The notes under the pieces are model-generated. The model did not search any database and had not been told where the DNA came from. It worked only from the letters and a program-made list of their open reading frames with translations. Both the position numbers and the translations under genes were made by a program. A stretch of 64,000 nucleotides of DNA from contig NZ_RFAR01000046.1 of assembly GCF_003693445.1 (NCBI RefSeq), positions 1-64,000 on the forward strand, given 5' to 3'. This stretch comes from Aquitalea palustris (GTDB taxonomy: Bacteria; Pseudomonadota; Gammaproteobacteria; Burkholderiales; Chromobacteriaceae). This document shows, piece by piece, positions 35,970-45,624 of the stretch. The stretch's first letter is position 1. Every line of letters starts with the position of its first letter.

Positions 35970-37937
35970 ATGCATTCGCTTGCTCCCATTGTGCTGGTTC
36001 TGCTGGCCGCCGTACTGTCCGTTACCCTGTGTCGCAGCTTGCGGGTGCCACCGATGCTGGGCTATCTGGTGGTGGGCTTTCTGGCCGGCCCCGGTGTGAC
36101 CAGCCTGATTCCGGATGGCGAGGAAACCCAGTTTCTTGGTGAGATCGGTATTGTCTTCATGATGTTTTCCATCGGGCTGGAGTTCTCCCTGCCCAAGCTG
36201 CGGGCGATGCGGCATCTGGTGTTTGGCCTGGGGCTGGCCCAGGTGCTGGCGACCATGCTGCTGATTGCGCTGGTGATGGGTTGGCTGTCCGGCTCGGCGC
36301 TGTCCGGCTTTGCCGTGGGGGGCGCGCTGGCGATGTCGTCCACCGCCATTGTCAGCAAGCTGTTGACCGAGCGGCTGGAGCTGAATCAGCAGCACGGCCA
36401 GCTGGCGATTGGCGTGCTGCTGTTTCAGGACATCGCGGTGGTGCCCTTGCTGATTCTGCTGCCGGCCTTTGCCGGGGGTAGTGAAACCTTGTGGATGGAT
36501 CTGGGACTGGCGGCGGTGAAAGTGGTGGTGGTGATGGCACTGCTGCTGTTCTTTGGCCAGCGCCTGGTGCGGCCGTGGTTTCATCTGGTGGCGCGTCAGC
36601 GTTCCGGCGAACTGTTCATGATCAATGTGCTGTTGATCACCCTGGGGGTGGCCTGGCTGACCGAGTTGTCCGGCCTGTCGCTGGCGCTGGGCGCTTTTGT
36701 TGCCGGCATGCTGATTTCCGAAACGGAATACCGCTATCAGGTGGAGGAGGACATCAAGCCCTTCCGCGATATTCTGTTGGGCTTTTTCTTTGTCACTGTC
36801 GGCATGCGCCTGCAGCTGTCGGTACTGTTTGACCGCTTTGGTGAAGTGGCGCTGATGCTGGGCCTGCTGCTGCTGGCCAAGCTGGGCATTGTCTTCGTGC
36901 TGGGGCGTTTGTTGCGCCATCAGCCCAATCATTCCATGCGTGCTGGCCTGGCGCTGGCGCAGGGCGGCGAGTTCGGCTTTGTGCTGCTGGCGCTTTCCGG
37001 CAACCTGGGCCTGATTGCCGAAAGCACCGAGCAGGCGGCCATTGCCGCCATCTTGCTGTCGATGCTGGTGGCGCCGTTCATGATCATGCATGGCGAGGCC
37101 ATTACCCGCCGGCTGGTGAAGCAGGACTGGATGATGCAGGCCTTGAGCCTGCACCACCTGCTGGTGGAGAGCATGGGCAAGTCCGACCATGTGCTGATTT
37201 GCGGCTATGGCCGAAGCGGCCAGGCGCTGGCCCGTTTGCTGGAAACCGAGAGCATTCCCTTTTTCGCTCTGGACATGGACCCGGAGCGGGTGCGCGAGGC
37301 CGGTGAGGCCGGCGACCCGGTGGTGTTCGGCGATGCCGGCAAGAAGGAAGTGCTGGTGGCTGGTGGCCTGATGCGCGCCAAGGTGGTGGTGGTGACTTTT
37401 GCCGATACCCATGCCGCCTTGCGCATTTTGCATACGGTACAGGCTGCCCGGCCGGATTTGCCGGTGATCGTGCGTACCGTGGATGACAGTGATATCGATT
37501 TGCTGCGCAAGGCCGGGGCCGACGAGGTGGTGGCCGAGGTGATGGAAGGCAGCCTGATGCTGGCTTCGCAGGCGTTGATGGTGCTGGGCGTACCGCTGAA
37601 TCGGGTGCTGCGGCGTATCCGTTCGGTGCGGGAAGAGCGTTACAACCTGTTTCGCGGTTTCTTCCGTGGTGCCAGCGACGATGCCGAAGGGCTGGACGAG
37701 GCGCTGGTGCCGCGTTTGCTCAGTATCCAGGCCTGCCCCGGCGCCCATGCCATCGGCCGGCCGCTGGGTGAGCTGCATCTGCAGCAGTTGGGCGTAGAGG
37801 TGAAGTCGGTGCGCCGCAACAGCATCCGCCGGCTGGACTTCGATGCTGATTTTGAAATCGATGCCAACGATGTACTGGTACTGCTGGGCACGCCGGAACA
37901 GCTGGCGCTGGCTGAGGCGCGCATTCTGGAAGGCTGA
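35970..37937 (+). CDS. CPA2-family cation:proton antiporter with RCK domain (KefB/KefC-like)
   Basis: Integral membrane antiporter of 655 residues. Twelve or so helices fill residues 1-390, with DIAVVPLLILLPAFAGG and GAFVAGMLISETEYRYQVEEDIKPF typical of Kef proteins. A cytosolic Rossmann RCK/TrkA-N domain follows (about 400-520, VLICGYGRSGQALARLLE), then a TrkA-C domain (about 565-655). In E. coli, Kef channels export potassium when glutathione adducts rise. The ATG at 35970 has AGGAG upstream. KefB and KefC cannot be told apart here and no KefF/G ancillary gene is adjacent. Confidence 0.9.
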   Translation: MHSLAPIVLVLLAAVLSVTLCRSLRVPPMLGYLVVGFLAGPGVTSLIPDGEETQFLGEIGIVFMMFSIGLEFSLPKLRAMRHLVFGLGLAQVLATMLLIALVMGWLSGSALSGFAVGGALAMSSTAIVSKLLTERLELNQQHGQLAIGVLLFQDIAVVPLLILLPAFAGGSETLWMDLGLAAVKVVVVMALLLFFGQRLVRPWFHLVARQRSGELFMINVLLITLGVAWLTELSGLSLALGAFVAGMLISETEYRYQVEEDIKPFRDILLGFFFVTVGMRLQLSVLFDRFGEVALMLGLLLLAKLGIVFVLGRLLRHQPNHSMRAGLALAQGGEFGFVLLALSGNLGLIAESTEQAAIAAILLSMLVAPFMIMHGEAITRRLVKQDWMMQALSLHHLLVESMGKSDHVLICGYGRSGQALARLLETESIPFFALDMDPERVREAGEAGDPVVFGDAGKKEVLVAGGLMRAKVVVVTFADTHAALRILHTVQAARPDLPVIVRTVDDSDIDLLRKAGADEVVAEVMEGSLMLASQALMVLGVPLNRVLRRIRSVREERYNLFRGFFRGASDDAEGLDEALVPRLLSIQACPGAHAIGRPLGELHLQQLGVEVKSVRRNSIRRLDFDADFEIDANDVLVLLGTPEQLALAEARILEG

Positions 37938-37963
37938 GCGGCTGCGTGTCCCTGCTGCAATGA

Positions 37964-37992
37964 ACAAGGCCGTGTCATCGACACGGCCTTGT
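37964..37992. terminator. Bidirectional terminator
   Basis: ACAAGGCCGTGT pairs perfectly with ACACGGCCTTGT around CATCG, between the convergent antiporter and AsmA genes. Confidence 0.8.
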
Positions 37993-38015
37993 GCTTGACT
38001 GCACGGCTTGCGGGC

Positions 38016-40166
38016 TCAGGGCAGAATGGTGGTGATCTGCTTTTTCAGCTCTTGCTTCAGTGCCTGCTGCTTTTCACCTTCGGTCTTCTTGCCCTTGACC
38101 ATGGCGTTGAAGTCCAGCGCATACACCGGCGCATTCAGCGGGCCGGTAATCTTCAGCGGTACGTTGACACCCTTCAGCCGGCTGAACTCCTGTGGATTGG
38201 CCTGTACATCCATGGTGTAGTCGACGATGTTCTGCGTCAGATCCACCTTGCCTGAACCTTTCACATTGACCAGCTGCGAAGCCAGCTGCATGTTCTGGTT
38301 GCGGGCCACACCCTTGTCCAGCCGGAAGCCGGCGGACAGGGTGGAGAAGGTGGTTTTCTGATCGGCCTGGGCCTGGGTATTCCACTCTTTCAGCTCGGCC
38401 GGCAGGTTTTTCAGGGCGGCAACCAGGTCGATGCCGGTCAGCGCACCCTTGTTCAGGCTGGTTTCCACCGTGCCGGTCAGGGTATTGCGCAGGTCGAGGA
38501 AGGATTTGCCATCCGCACTGATGTCAACCTGGCCATTGCCCTTGCCATCGAGACGGCTGAAGTTGAACAGATCGACCAGCAGCGGGCGGATGTTCATGTC
38601 CTTCAGTGTCTGCTTGACCTCCAGGTGCGGTGTATCGCGGCGCGCCAGCAGGATGTCACCTTGCAAACGGCCCTGGTAGATGTCGGCCGACATCTGGTCC
38701 AGCTCCAGTTCGCGCGGGTTGACGCGCACGCTGGCGCTCAGATTGTTCATGCGGAAGCGGCCCATGGCCAGTTCGCCGATGGCGATCTTGCCGGTCAGGT
38801 CGAAGTAATCGAGCCAGTCCAGCGGAATCGGCTTGCTGTCCTGGAAGATGGCCACCGGATCGCCCTTGCTTTCCGGCAGGTAGCGGTTGAGGTCGAGCTT
38901 GCCGACCGACAGGGTGGCTTCATGACGCGGCTTCATCAGGCCAAACTGGCTGACTGTTACCGACAGGTCGGAGCCGTCCAGCTTGCCGGCCACGCGCAGA
39001 TTCAGCCGCGGCTCGTCCAGGTCTCCATCCAGCGCGCCTTCCATACTGGAAAACAGCTTGCCGCGCGGCAGCAGCGGCGTGGTGAGCGTGGCGGTCATGT
39101 TCAGCGGCTGCATGCGCAGCTGCTTCATGCCCATCAGTGCCAGCGGGGCATCCAGCTTGAAGTTGAGCCGGGTATCGCCGGCCTGCCAGTTGAAATCACC
39201 CTTGACCTTGTCTGCGGCCAGTCCGCCTTCGGTGAACTTGAGGTTGTCCAGGCCGGCATCCAGCTGGTACTGGCTGTGGGCATAGCTGAGCTTGCCGCCC
39301 AGATGGGCCGACGGCATGGTGATTTCATTGAAGCTGGCGTTCAGCTCCGGCACTTTCAGCTCGAGCTGGCTGCTGGGGCGCTCGCTGCTGAAACTGAAGC
39401 TCAGATCCTTGCCCGAGGTTTGCAGCGTGGCGAAATTCAGCTTGTACTGACCCGTGGCGGCAAACTTGCTCTCGCCCAGTCCTGGCAGCTCGGACAAGGC
39501 AACGGCATCCACTTTTTCCAGGCTGACCTGATCGTCCTGAATGGTGAGCGGGGTGCTGATGGCCAGGCGGATGGGGCGTTTACCATTGCTGAGAATGGCG
39601 GCGGCGCTCAGGTTGGCACTGCTGCGCAGGTCGTCGGCATCCAGGCTGATGGTATCCAGTTTCTGGTCATTGCCGGTCACGCGGTCGGAATAGAGCAGTG
39701 TGCCTTCACGCACCAGCAGGCTGTCCAGCTTCATGCTGACGTTGCCCGGCGTATGGTGCTGGAACAGGTCCATCACCGACAGCCGGCCATCGGCGGCACG
39801 GATGATGCTGGCACTGACGCCATGCAGCTCCAGCGCCTTGATTTCGCGGTTGCCGGTCAATAGCGGCAGCCAGGACAGATAGACGTCCAGCTGCTCCACC
39901 CGGGCAAAAGGCAGACTGCTGCCCGGCTCGCTGATGGTGAGCTGGTGAATGCTGAGGCCGGGCGAGGGGAATAGCGTGGGGGTGATCTTGCCTTCCACCA
40001 CTACCTGGCGCTGGGTATCGCGCAGCGAGGCGGCGAGGGTGGTGCGGATCGATGCTTCATCGAATTTCCAGAAAATCAGTGCCTGGGTGATGACAAACAG
40101 CGTCAGCAGCGTCGTTGCGCCGTAGACCGAGATACGAAGCCATAGCCGGCCGGAGTTCCATTTCAT
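38016..40166 (-). CDS. AsmA-family envelope protein
   Basis: Long periplasmic protein of 716 residues anchored by an N-terminal helix (LRISVYGATTLLTLFVITQALIFW, residues 9-32). The AsmA/DUF748-like beta-rich body ends with the conserved AsmA C-terminal region (FSRLDGKGNGQVDISADGKS; LNKGALTGIDLVAAL; NIVDYTMDVQANPQE). AsmA-like proteins are thought to form grooves that move phospholipids toward the outer membrane. It is monocistronic. A long gene-free stretch lies upstream. Confidence 0.9.
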   Translation of the reverse strand: MKWNSGRLWLRISVYGATTLLTLFVITQALIFWKFDEASIRTTLAASLRDTQRQVVVEGKITPTLFPSPGLSIHQLTISEPGSSLPFARVEQLDVYLSWLPLLTGNREIKALELHGVSASIIRAADGRLSVMDLFQHHTPGNVSMKLDSLLVREGTLLYSDRVTGNDQKLDTISLDADDLRSSANLSAAAILSNGKRPIRLAISTPLTIQDDQVSLEKVDAVALSELPGLGESKFAATGQYKLNFATLQTSGKDLSFSFSSERPSSQLELKVPELNASFNEITMPSAHLGGKLSYAHSQYQLDAGLDNLKFTEGGLAADKVKGDFNWQAGDTRLNFKLDAPLALMGMKQLRMQPLNMTATLTTPLLPRGKLFSSMEGALDGDLDEPRLNLRVAGKLDGSDLSVTVSQFGLMKPRHEATLSVGKLDLNRYLPESKGDPVAIFQDSKPIPLDWLDYFDLTGKIAIGELAMGRFRMNNLSASVRVNPRELELDQMSADIYQGRLQGDILLARRDTPHLEVKQTLKDMNIRPLLVDLFNFSRLDGKGNGQVDISADGKSFLDLRNTLTGTVETSLNKGALTGIDLVAALKNLPAELKEWNTQAQADQKTTFSTLSAGFRLDKGVARNQNMQLASQLVNVKGSGKVDLTQNIVDYTMDVQANPQEFSRLKGVNVPLKITGPLNAPVYALDFNAMVKGKKTEGEKQQALKQELKKQITTILP

Positions 40167-40813
40167 GAGTGCGTCTTCGGGGGGCTAAGAGCGGCTAGCG
40201 AAATAGCGTAGCGTGCCTGGGGCAAGGCGTGCCGACGCTGACAGTACATGGGTACGGCCAGGAGGCGCAACGCAGCAGCAGGGGTTTGGCTAGCGGCTCT
40301 AGGCAGGATGATGTCGTTTGCAAGCATGGTGTGGCTGACAGGGCTTGGCAGCCGCTTGCCCAAGTTTGGCAAAGCCAAAATATTACCGGGCAGCCGGCAT
40401 TTGTAAAGCGTGGATTTTAGCATGCTTTAGCAGACTGGCCGTAATCGGCTGGCCAGCTGCGGGAAATGGCAGGCAGCAGGGGATTGGGCGGCAATGTCGC
40501 TGCTGAATCCTGCTCAGCATTGGCACAGCCATTGGTGGCTGGGACTTTGCCCAAAACTGCCAGCACCGGCCGGGCACTCTGCCTGCTGCAGTCGAGTGTA
40601 GTGGCGGACACGGCTTTTGCCCGGCGCAGCACGGGGGCTTGTCTGCGACAATTTCAGCATTTTTGCCACGCGCAGGAGGCAGGAAAACGACGCGGCCTGG
40701 CGGCTTGTCACGTGTCGTGCATTCACTTGATCTGCCGCAAATGCCTGCACGGCAGCAAAGCGCAGCATCCCATCCACAACAGTATTAGTAAATAATTATT
40801 TATGGATTGAAGG
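40167..40813. other. Gene-free intergenic region between AsmA gene and amtB
   Basis: About 650 bp with no plausible ORF and no RNA gene I can recognise. The last 40 bp before amtB are AT-rich (TAGTAAATAATTATTTA). I looked for a sigma-54 -24/-12 element, expected if amtB were NtrC-controlled, and found none with correct spacing. Confidence 0.5.
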
Positions 40814-40822
40814 ATGTGTTCG

Positions 40823-42067
40823 ATGACAAATTCACTCATGCCGCTTAATGTCGGCAATACCGGCTTCATGCTGCTGTGTGCCAGCCTGGTGATGTTGATG
40901 ACGCCTGGTCTGGCTTTCTTTTATGGTGGTCTGGTCGGCCGCAAGAATGTGCTGACCATCATGGCCCAAAGCTTCATGTCACTGGGCTGGACCACGGTGC
41001 TGTGGTTTGCCTTTGGCTATTCGATGTGCTTTGGCCCGACATGGCATGGCATTGTGGGCGACCCCACCTACTACGCCTTCATGCACGGCGTTACCCTGCA
41101 TACCATGTATACCGGCAACGATGCCGGCATACCGCTGATCGTGCACGTGGCCTACCAGATGATGTTTGCCATCATCACCCCGGCGCTGATCACCGGGGCT
41201 TTCGCCAACCGGGTGACGGTGAAAGCGTATTTCCTGTTTCTCACCGGCTGGCTGATTTTTGTCTATTTCCCCTTTGTCCACATGATATGGAGTCCTGATG
41301 GCCTGCTGGCCAAGTGGGGCGTGCTGGACTTTGCCGGCGGTATCGTGGTGCACAACACCGCCGGTTTTGCCGCGCTGGCCTCTGTACTGTATGTGGGACG
41401 GCGCTCGGTGGTGGAAAACAAACCGCACAATGTACCACTGATTGCCCTGGGTACTGGCCTGCTGTGGTTTGGCTGGTATGGCTTTAATGCCGGCTCGGAA
41501 CTGCGGGTGGATTACATCACCGCATCGGCCTTCCTCAATACTGACGTCGCCGCCTCGTTTGCCGGCACAGCCTGGTTTTTCCTGGAGTGGTCGCATGCGC
41601 GGCAACCCAAGTTCATCGGCTTGCTGACTGGTGCGGTGGCTGGCCTTGCCACCATTACGCCGGCGGCTGGTTATGTCTCGCTGGGTACTGCTGCCGTCAT
41701 CGGTGTGATCGCTGCGGTGGTGTGCTATTACGCAGTGCAATTGAAAAACCGTCTGGGCTGGGATGATGCGCTGGATGTGTGGGGCGTGCACGGTGTGGGC
41801 GGCCTGTTGGGCACATTGCTGCTGGGGGTGTTTGCCAGCAAGGCCTGGAACCCGGCCGGTGCCGATGGCCTGTTGATGGGCAACCCGGATTTCCTGTGGA
41901 AACAGGTGGTGGCGGCAGTGGTGTCCGGCTTGTGGGCCTTCGGCTTTACCTACGGCATGCTCTGGCTGATCAACAAGATGACCCCCGTGTTGATTGACGA
42001 ACACACGCAGGAAACCGGCCTGGATCAAACCCTGCATGGCGAGGAAGCCTACAGCGGTTCGCTGTGA
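40823..42067 (+). CDS. amtB: Ammonium transporter
   Basis: Trimeric ammonium channel of the inner membrane, 414 residues and about 11 helices. The ATG at 40823 lies 8 nt after AAGGA; an ATG nine bases upstream falls on the ribosome-binding site itself. Conserved segments: GLAFFYGGLVGRKNVL, the first pore His in GGIVVHNTAGFAALA, and the second in DVWGVHGVGGLLGTLLLGVF. The usual partner glnK is not adjacent. Nor is the N-terminal signal peptide of E. coli AmtB present. A terminator follows. Confidence 0.93.
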   Translation: MTNSLMPLNVGNTGFMLLCASLVMLMTPGLAFFYGGLVGRKNVLTIMAQSFMSLGWTTVLWFAFGYSMCFGPTWHGIVGDPTYYAFMHGVTLHTMYTGNDAGIPLIVHVAYQMMFAIITPALITGAFANRVTVKAYFLFLTGWLIFVYFPFVHMIWSPDGLLAKWGVLDFAGGIVVHNTAGFAALASVLYVGRRSVVENKPHNVPLIALGTGLLWFGWYGFNAGSELRVDYITASAFLNTDVAASFAGTAWFFLEWSHARQPKFIGLLTGAVAGLATITPAAGYVSLGTAAVIGVIAAVVCYYAVQLKNRLGWDDALDVWGVHGVGGLLGTLLLGVFASKAWNPAGADGLLMGNPDFLWKQVVAAVVSGLWAFGFTYGMLWLINKMTPVLIDEHTQETGLDQTLHGEEAYSGSL

Positions 42068-42086
42068 CTGAATGATTGCTAAAACC

Positions 42087-42115
42087 AAGCCCCCAGCCTT
42101 GCGGTATGGGGGCTT
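42087..42115 (+). terminator. Intrinsic terminator after amtB
   Basis: AAGCCCCCA pairs with TGGGGGCTT across an 11-nt loop; only a short T-rich tail follows, so strength is moderate. Confidence 0.6.
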
Positions 42116-42256
42116 GTGCTGGTGACGTGGAGTAGGGGCATCGGTAGTTTGCTCGCTGCTTCGCGGCCATCCTCTGCGCTTGTCTTGCACACTTCATACT
42201 ATATGTGGCTTTTGCATACAAAAAACAGGCTGGGCGAATGAGGTGATTTAATTTAT

Positions 42257-42275
42257 GATAATGATTCTCATTAAC
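42257..42275 (+). promoter_or_regulatory. Fur box upstream of TonB receptor gene
   Basis: GATAATGATTCTCATTAAC matches the 19-bp Fur consensus at 16 positions and lies 13 bp before the receptor's ATG. It predicts iron repression of the receptor, and probably of the PepSY gene after it. Confidence 0.82.
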
Positions 42276-42288
42276 ATAATAATGCTTC

Positions 42289-44400
42289 ATGAAAACTGCC
42301 GCCGTCTTGTCCAGCACCCTCTTGCTCCTGACCTCTGTGACCACCAAAGCCGATGATGCTGTAACGTTGGATATGGTTTCGGTTACTTCCAATATCGATA
42401 ACAACCCGCAGCACAGTTACCAGAGCCGCACTACCAGTGTGGCCGGCTATGCCCAAAGCAGCATGGACACTCCGCAGGCGGTGCAAAGTGTCACCCCACA
42501 AACCCTGGCTGACAAGCAGGTGAAAACCCTGGCCGAGGCCGTCAGTACGGTGAGTGGCATTGTGGAAAGCAACACGCTGGCCGGGATACAGGATAGCTTC
42601 ACCCGCCGCGGCTTTGGCGAGCGTAACGATGGCAGCATTCTGCGTGATGGCGTGCGCTCTTATCTGATGAGCAATTTCGACGCCACGACGGAATCGGTAG
42701 AAGTGCTGAAAGGCCCGGCCTCCTTGCTATACGGTATTCAGGAGCCCGGCGGGGTCATCAATGTCATCAGTAAAAAACCGGAAAACATTCCCCAAACCAC
42801 TCTCAGCGGGCAAAGCAGCAGCTTTGGTGGCGGCTCGGTCACGCTGGACACGACCGGCCCCATTGGCGACTCCAACCTTGCCTATCGCCTGATTGCCGAC
42901 AAGCAGGATACCGACTACTGGCGCAACTTTGGCAGTACCAAGCGCACCATGATTGCACCATCCCTGGCCTGGAATGATGAGCGCAACAAGCTGCTGCTGT
43001 CCTACCAGTACACGGATTTTTCCATGCCCTGGGATCGCGGTACGGTGTTTTACAATGGCAAGCCGCTGAATGTGTCCCGCGAGACACGGCTGGGTGATTT
43101 GCTGGATGTGGCCCAAGGCAGGACACAGGCGGCCACCGCCAGCTATGGCCGGGTATTGAACAGCCAATGGACGCTGGATACCCAGCTCGCCTGGAATGAA
43201 ATCAGCTATAGCAACTACGAAACCCGCGCCACCGCCTATAATGCGCGTACTGGCGTGCTAACCCGCAGGCTGGATGGCAATGTGGTCAACAACAGCACGC
43301 TGGCCCTGTCCAGCAAGTTGCAAGGCGATATTTCCATTCTGGGGCAGAACCACAAACCGGTAATCGGGCTGGATGTCACCCAGTTTCGCGAGCTGCGTTC
43401 GGACACCTTCCGCGGTAGTGCCAGCAGCCTGACCCAATTGAATGTCAACAATCCGGTGTATGGCCGTGTTAGCAGCGCCAATACCACATTGAGCGCCAGC
43501 CAGAGCGACAACCGTAGCACCATCAATACCCAATCCCTGCTGCTGATGGACAACTGGGCGCTATCACCGGCATGGCGCACCACCTACGGTCTGCGTTATC
43601 AGCATTACCAGCAGGAAGATGGCGTAGGGCGACCTTATGTGGTGAGTGACCGTAGCGATGGCTACACCGCCCTGCCGCAGTTCGGCCTGATCTACACACT
43701 GACGCCCCACTGGTCGCTCTACGGTAGTTACAGCACATCGTTCCAGCCCAATGCGGCGAGCGATGGCCAAAGCTTTGCCCCGGAACGCGGGGTATCGCAC
43801 GAAGCAGGTATCAAGCTGGAAGACCACGGCATCAGTGCTACTGCCGCCGTATTCCATATCGAGAAAACCAATGTGGTGGCCACCGATACCGACGGCATCG
43901 ACAAAGCCATGGGCAAGGTACGCTCGCAGGGGGTGGAACTGGATGTCAGCGGTGAAATCACCAAAAAACTGTCGCTCACCCTGGCCTTGGCCTACACCAA
44001 TGCCATCGTCACCAGTGATCCGGTTTATGCCGGCAAGCAGCTGTACAACGTGCCAAAGCGCAGCGGCAGCATCAATCTGGCCTACGATCTGGGCAATGAT
44101 GTGTTTGGCAACCACTGGCGTATAGGCGGCGGCACCCGCTACGTGGGCGAGCGTCAGGGGGATGCGGCCAACTCCTTCCAGCTGCCGTCTTACACCGTGA
44201 CCGATGCCTTCATCGCCTGGCAAACCCGCCTGCGTGGCAAAAAGCTGGAAATCCAGGCCAATCTGAAAAACGTATTCGACAAAACCTACTACGCCTCCAG
44301 TACCGGCACCACCACCACCACGAGCAGCAGCGGCAGCGTATCCACCGTGCGTCTGGGCGACCCACGCGAGCTACTGGTCAAGGCCAGCCTCACCTTCTGA
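42289..44400 (+). CDS. TonB-dependent siderophore receptor
   Basis: Outer-membrane receptor of 703 residues for an iron chelate. A signal peptide (MKTAAVLSSTLLLLTSVTTKA) precedes a TonB-box-like DAVTLDMVSV and the plug domain (about 50-180: TPQAVQSVTPQTLADKQVKT; VEVLKGPASLLYGIQEPGG). A 22-strand barrel then ends in a terminal Phe (LLVKASLTF). The FpvA/FhuA-type secretin-like signalling extension is absent, so it is unlikely to signal through FecR. The Fur box upstream supports ferric-siderophore uptake; the ligand cannot be read from sequence. No siderophore synthesis gene is near. Confidence 0.92.
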   Translation: MKTAAVLSSTLLLLTSVTTKADDAVTLDMVSVTSNIDNNPQHSYQSRTTSVAGYAQSSMDTPQAVQSVTPQTLADKQVKTLAEAVSTVSGIVESNTLAGIQDSFTRRGFGERNDGSILRDGVRSYLMSNFDATTESVEVLKGPASLLYGIQEPGGVINVISKKPENIPQTTLSGQSSSFGGGSVTLDTTGPIGDSNLAYRLIADKQDTDYWRNFGSTKRTMIAPSLAWNDERNKLLLSYQYTDFSMPWDRGTVFYNGKPLNVSRETRLGDLLDVAQGRTQAATASYGRVLNSQWTLDTQLAWNEISYSNYETRATAYNARTGVLTRRLDGNVVNNSTLALSSKLQGDISILGQNHKPVIGLDVTQFRELRSDTFRGSASSLTQLNVNNPVYGRVSSANTTLSASQSDNRSTINTQSLLLMDNWALSPAWRTTYGLRYQHYQQEDGVGRPYVVSDRSDGYTALPQFGLIYTLTPHWSLYGSYSTSFQPNAASDGQSFAPERGVSHEAGIKLEDHGISATAAVFHIEKTNVVATDTDGIDKAMGKVRSQGVELDVSGEITKKLSLTLALAYTNAIVTSDPVYAGKQLYNVPKRSGSINLAYDLGNDVFGNHWRIGGGTRYVGERQGDAANSFQLPSYTVTDAFIAWQTRLRGKKLEIQANLKNVFDKTYYASSTGTTTTTSSSGSVSTVRLGDPRELLVKASLTF

Positions 44401-44416
44401 TCTGCAGTTATTGCTA

Positions 44417-44461
44417 GCGGAGCGGGCTCTGGTCAGGCTGCTAGGCCAGCACCCGCTCCGT
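44417..44461. repeat. Inverted repeat after the TonB receptor gene
   Basis: CGGAGCGGG and CCCGCTCCG are separated by 27 nt. No T-run follows, so it may be a weak terminator or processing hairpin between the receptor and PepSY genes. Confidence 0.45.
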
Positions 44462-44547
44462 CGATACCGCCAGCCCCTACCCGCCAGCGCCTTAACACAG
44501 GCTGCGCGGGCAGTTGACGAGGGCCTCCTGACTGATCTGGACAATCT

Positions 44548-45624
44548 ATGAAACGCATCATCATCCTGCTACACCGCTACCTGGGCCTGGCTGCCGCCCT
44601 GTTTGCCATCGTGCTGGGCTGTAGCGGCAGCCTGTTGGTATTTCGCCAGGAACTACAGCCAACCATTCCCGCACAGACCCTGCCAGCGCAGAGCTCCCCG
44701 GCCAACTACCAAGCCGGCTACGACACCATCCGCGCCCTTCATCCACGAGGCGAGGTCACGCTGCGGCTAGCCGATAGCAGGCAGGACGCCATCGAGGCCC
44801 GGATACGCATGCCAGGCCACGAAGACAACACGCTATGGCTGGACCCGGTGAGCGGAAAAATCTTGCCAGTTGCCAACAGCACTACAGATGGCTGGCGCTG
44901 GCTGCATTCTCTGCATGAGCGCCTGCTACTCAGTGAGGGCAAAACATGGGTGGGCGGGGTGGGCGTGGTTATCTTGCTGGTACTGCTAAGCGGCATCATT
45001 CACTGGTGGCCAAAAAACTGGGCAAAGGCCTGGCGAGTGCGCAGCGACAAAGGCTTGGCCATACTGATTGGCGACCTGCACCGCTGTGCCGGTGCGGCCA
45101 TGCTGCTGCTGTTGTTGCTAAGTACACTCAGTGGCTTGGTCCTGGCGTTCAATCAGCCTATCCGCAACTGGCTGACTCCGGCCGGCCACGGCAAGGCAGG
45201 AAAACAAAGGCTGATCAAGGCCGATGTGCCACGTTTGCCACTGGACAGGCTGGTCAGTGTTGCCCAGCGCCAGTTACCCCAAGGCCGGCTGACCAGCATC
45301 AGCATCAGTGCCCAGCCAGCCAAACCTGTGACATTGCGCCTGCGCCTGCCGGGGGAGCTACACCCCAATGGCAGTACCCTGCTCAGCCTCGACCCCTATC
45401 ACGCCACTGTGCTGAAACTGGAAAAAACGGAAGAGACCACGCCGTGGCGGCGGATTAGCAGCTGGGCACTGGTATTGCATGACGGGAGTATTGGCGGGCT
45501 GACACAACGTATATTGATGTGCGCCAGTGGACTGCTACTGATGTTGCTGGGCATTTCGGGTGTCTATCAATGGCTGGCACGTCGCAACAAGCGGCTGGGG
45601 CTGGCAAAAGCGGCATCAACATAA
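44548..45624 (+). CDS. PepSY-associated membrane protein (iron-uptake linked)
   Basis: Inner-membrane protein of 358 residues with four membrane segments: near residue 15 (YLGLAAALFAIVLGCSGSLLV), 135-155, 185-205 and 325-345. PepSY-like periplasmic domains lie between them. Relatives are encoded beside siderophore receptors; some, such as Pseudomonas FpvG, reduce ferric siderophores in the periplasm. His residues at helix ends (LHRYLGL, LHERLLLS, IHWWPKN, DLHRCAG) could ligate heme. Co-regulation with the receptor through the Fur box is inferred, since the 147-bp gap has no clear promoter. Confidence 0.83.
   Translation: MKRIIILLHRYLGLAAALFAIVLGCSGSLLVFRQELQPTIPAQTLPAQSSPANYQAGYDTIRALHPRGEVTLRLADSRQDAIEARIRMPGHEDNTLWLDPVSGKILPVANSTTDGWRWLHSLHERLLLSEGKTWVGGVGVVILLVLLSGIIHWWPKNWAKAWRVRSDKGLAILIGDLHRCAGAAMLLLLLLSTLSGLVLAFNQPIRNWLTPAGHGKAGKQRLIKADVPRLPLDRLVSVAQRQLPQGRLTSISISAQPAKPVTLRLRLPGELHPNGSTLLSLDPYHATVLKLEKTEETTPWRRISSWALVLHDGSIGGLTQRILMCASGLLLMLLGISGVYQWLARRNKRLGLAKAAST

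Noticed and set aside
35949-37967. A 672-codon open frame on the minus strand opposite the Kef antiporter
   Set aside because: It is rich in Gln and His, as expected for the antisense of a Leu/Val/Ala-rich membrane protein in GC-rich DNA, and the plus-strand product is a clear family member.
44417-44461. Inverted repeat as a strong intrinsic terminator
   Set aside because: It has a 27-nt loop and no T-run; kept only as a low-confidence repeat.
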